A program made the translations under genes and the position numbers. Below are positions 61,128-64,000 of a stretch of DNA of 64,000 nt, piece after piece. The notes beneath the pieces were generated by a model that saw nothing but the letters and a program-made list of their open reading frames with translations, made no database searches and was not told the origin of the DNA. Origin of the DNA: Brachynemurus nebulosus. Its lineage: Eukaryota > Arthropoda > Insecta > Neuroptera > Myrmeleontidae. The stretch lies in contig JAPWDM010000064.1 of NCBI GenBank assembly GCA_035578155.1, positions 610,112 through 674,111 of the forward strand, given 5' to 3'. Position 1 is the first letter of the stretch; the number at the start of each line of letters is the position of its first letter.

Positions 61128-61900
61128 AAAATATTCCGATACTTTTCTGTAAAACTTAAAACGTTATTCAAAGCTCTAATCAGATCAGCCAGAACGTCTG
61201 GAAAAATTTTTTACTCAAAAATCAATTAGTTAAAATTGTATTTCAATTAAAAACGTAATTACTTTACAAGAAAAGGTCCTAATATTTTTTTGTAAAACTT
61301 TTTAAAATGCTATACAAAACTCTTTATCAAATCGATCAAAACTTACGAAACAAAAATCTTTTACTGGGAAACCACTTCTTTACAGTTAAAAATGATTTTT
61401 AATTAAAAAAAGCAATTCTTTTACAGGAAAGAGACATAAGATTTTTCTGTAAAACTCTTTGAGTGCTATTCAGATCTCTTATTTAATTAACCAGGAGTAG
61501 TACAGAAATTTTTTACGTGAAAGTTGGGTATGCTATTTTTAAAATTAATTGTTTACAGAGACCTAACAGTTAGTTTTTGAATTAAAAAGTAGCAGCACTT
61601 AAAAAGTTTAATTCTTTGGACTTAGTTATCGAAACAATAATTTAAAATATGGGAACTCTGTAACTATTCATAAGGATGTCAGCTCAATAAAGAAATTTTA
61701 AAGTATTTAGAAAAAAACAGAAAGAAAATTAAAGCCAAAAGAAAAATTTTGTATGCAAAATATAATTTTTTTTAATGCAAATGTTAATACTTAATTACCT
61801 ATAAGTCATAAGACTTTTCTGTAATAAGTCATAAGATTTTTCTAAAGAACTCTGAACGCCATTCAGGACTCTCTTCAGGTGAACGCCATTCAGAATTCTC
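61128..61900 (+). repeat. Degenerate ~150-bp tandem repeats
   Basis: TTTTCTGTAAAACTT-type words followed by TGCTATTCAGA(T/A)CTCT-type words recur at about 61143, 61290, 61441 and 61837. Strongly diverged. The segment just before (60934-61130) starts with the GC-rich word CCAGGGCCGGATTTATA. Confidence 0.6.
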
Positions 61901-61991
61901 TCTCTTAAAAATTTTTGGATTCTATTTTTTTTGGACACTAATATAATGAGAATAATTTCGTTTTTACAAAATCTTTGTTGTTTATAAAATA

Positions 61992-63034
61992 CTAGCTATT
62001 ACCCGTGGCTTCGCAAGCGTGCATTTTATTATATAATTTAGTAAAGGTAATTCCCTTTAGGTAGTTTGCTAAAATATTTTGCCCCTATTTTCTTATCATA
62101 AGCTGAAATGATAAGCTTTATTTATTGGTAAACCCACTCATCAATCATCTTTCCTTTTAATTTCTCCCTTTGTCTAGTTATCTAGGAACAATTGAAAATT
62201 TCCAGAAACTAATTGGTCATTTCTTCAAGCATATAACATAAATGAAAAATCTAAAGTAAGCCTATTAAGAAGGTGTCAACGAATTTGGTATAGAAATTAA
62301 AAAAAAGTATGTTGATTTAAAATAATCAAATTTTTATATTTTTAAAATACCTTATATTTTGTAGACTTTACCCTAAATAAGTATCCTCCCTATTCCTACT
62401 GAAAAATTTAAATCTCTAGGCTTACATCCCCTATAAGTCTGTGTACATTATATTTGAACATTTCCTAAAGTAACTGACTCATTGTTGGAGACGCTAGAAA
62501 AATAGGCGTTTAAAATGTAAGCTGAGCTTTAAAAATCTAAGCTTTAAAATGAAATACTACTTTTATTTTCGAAACAAAATTGTCACAGTTTCAAAAATAA
62601 AAGTGGTATTTTGCAAAGTAAAGTGTTTGTTTATTATTTAAAAATACTTTAATTAAAATCTTCATAATTGAGAACTTCTATAACCAAATTTTCAAAACTC
62701 TAATTTATATAGAAGACCATGAACTTTTAATTAAGATTCTATTTGAATCAACCTGTACATAACCATTTGGGAGATTACATTAAAATGTTGCTAAGATTGA
62801 TCGGGAGGTTAAGATCTATATTCCCTGTAAATTTCAACTGAGTAACTTTAATAGTTTTTGAGTTAAATCGGTTCATACAAACAGACAGACAGACAGGGAC
62901 AGACAGAGAAACATTTTTTTAAAGTTATATTTGGTATATATGTCGAATTTGCTAACTGAAAAACATACTAATACCTAAAAATTCGAAAATCACAGACAGA
63001 CCCTCCTATTTTATTTATAGGTATTGATTATAGA
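61992..63034 (-). mobile_element. Helitron-like element of a second family
   Basis: Minus strand: it starts TCTATAATCAATACCTATAA at 63034 after A and ends ...ACGGGTAATAGCTAG at 61992 before T. A short hairpin (GCTTGCGAAGC) sits near the 3' end. It contains (CAGA)n at 62878-62905. The start resembles the widespread insect Helitron start TCTATACTAATATTATAA (from memory). No Rep/helicase is encoded. Confidence 0.7.
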
Positions 63035-63236
63035 TTTACCTAATTGAAAAAATAAAATATAATCATTTTAAATTTCGCGAGATAAATTTGAAACGGGCTG
63101 TAATTAACAATACAGTCGTGTTTCAAGTAAAAAATTTCGTACAGCCTAGCTCTACATAAAACATGGCTTATAAGTAGATAGTACTTAGTACAGTTTTATA
63201 ATATTTTTTAATATGTTACAAATTATTAATAAGGAA

Positions 63237-63930
63237 ATCAAATCAGGGCCGGAATCGACAAACTGAAATAAGGCCTTAATAAAGCCCCTAACAAGCCAAG
63301 CGGGATCAGTGCTAGATTTGTAAAGTCCCAGTAAAAGAATAAAATTAAGGTCAAATTGAGCCAACCATAGTAAGGCCCTAATAAGGAAATAAAATCAGGA
63401 CAGGATCAGTACAACCATGATAATGCCTTGTTACGGCAAAAGGAATCAGGACCGGATCAAACATACCATAATAAGACCGTAATAAGGGTATATAATCAGG
63501 TCTGAATCAGGGAAGATTAATTAAGAGCCTAATAAGGGAATGAAATCAGGGCCGGATCGGGAAAACCATAACAAGGCCCTAATAAGAAGTCAAAATCGGA
63601 GCCGGATCAGGGAAGTTTAATTAAGGCCCTAATAAGGAAATGAGATCATGGCCGGATCGGGAAAACCATAATAATGCCTCAATAAGGAGATAAAATCAGG
63701 GCTGGATTGTGAAAACCATAATAAAGCCCTAATAAGGAGATAAAATTAGGGCCGGATCAGGGAAGTTTAATTAAGGCCCTAATAAGGAAATTAAATCAGG
63801 GCGGGATCGGGAAAACCATTATAAGGCCCTAATAAGGAGCTAAGATCAGGGCCGGATCAGTTCAACCATAATAGGGTCCTAATAAGGCAAACGGAGTCAA
63901 GGCCAAATCAGGCAAGTGGGGCAATCCTTA
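63237..63930 (+). repeat. 50-bp minisatellite running to the window end
   Basis: Units contain AAATCAGGGCCGGATC and AAGGCCCTAATAAGG. The GGGCCGGATC word falls every 50 bases from 63398 to about 63898 almost without phase drift. Two alternating variants are seen (GGGAAAACCATAATAAGG and GGGAAGTTTAATTAAGG), suggesting a 100-bp higher-order unit. About 13 copies. The array may continue beyond the window. Confidence 0.9.
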
Positions 63931-64000
63931 ATAGGATTTTCCTGATCGGGCCCTGGTCCGGGTCTTATTCCATAAACCAAATAGGACATGCCTGTGATAA

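Noticed and set aside
63237..63930. Regularly spaced repeats as a CRISPR array
   Set aside because: Units are contiguous and degenerate with no unique spacers, and the setting is eukaryotic.

Overview
The window looks like nuclear DNA of an arthropod, most likely an insect. It is very AT-rich, has eight long (TA)n tracts, and its only recognisable coding sequence comes from eukaryotic mobile elements: Ty3/errantivirus-like pol and env, a hAT transposase, a pogo-type transposase, a Penelope-like reverse transcriptase with a GIY-YIG domain, a polB-like zinc-finger protein, and a transposon-borne protein resembling a ubiquitin-specific protease (USP). I see no bacterial-type gene organisation, rRNA or CRISPR, and no host gene I can name. 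The species cannot be fixed from sequence alone; the mixture would suit a hemipteran or another insect with a large repeat load.

Layout. 0-9.7 kb: small inverted-repeat elements, a broken Ty3 RNase H/integrase fragment (2.1-2.9 kb), a Helitron-like element (5.8-6.3 kb) and a fragment of a CCGTAAAAC-ended transposon. 10.8-13.5 kb: one copy of a 1.7-1.9 kb repeat family carrying (TA)n, followed by ATAGATGGCGCT-rich repeats. 15.8-18.1 kb: a nearly intact hAT element with terminal repeats and an exact 8-bp target duplication. 18.5-19.3 kb: two MITEs lying end to end. 19.7-22.7 kb: a Ty3 integrase remnant and a pogo-like transposase 3' end. 27.9-29.8 kb: a TIR element with a 1.15-kb palindrome inside it. 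30.2-31.9 kb: the inverted partner of the 10.8-kb repeat.

32.9-38.9 kb, minus strand: a 5'-truncated errantivirus-like provirus (pol, env, one LTR) fused to the N-terminal part of a polB-like C2H2 gene that still has a recognisable promoter and a possible short 5' intron. 44.18-49.69 kb: a 5.5-kb terminal-inverted-repeat transposon whose minus-strand gene ends in a USP-like cysteine-protease domain. It has been hit by at least four later insertions, including a Helitron whose empty site is preserved in neighbouring repeat units. 55.0-57.3 kb: a 2.2-kb foldback element with hexanucleotide repeats in its arms. 57.4-59.1 kb: the Penelope-like element. 60-64 kb: palindrome-arm repeats, degenerate tandem repeats, a second type of Helitron-like element and a 50-bp minisatellite running to the window end.

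The window reads as a graveyard of nested transposons. Nearly every coding region carries a few frameshifts or stops, so most are recent pseudogenes. The pieces most worth attention are the USP-carrying transposon, the polB/errantivirus junction, the Helitron insertion dated by an empty site, and the large foldback structures.
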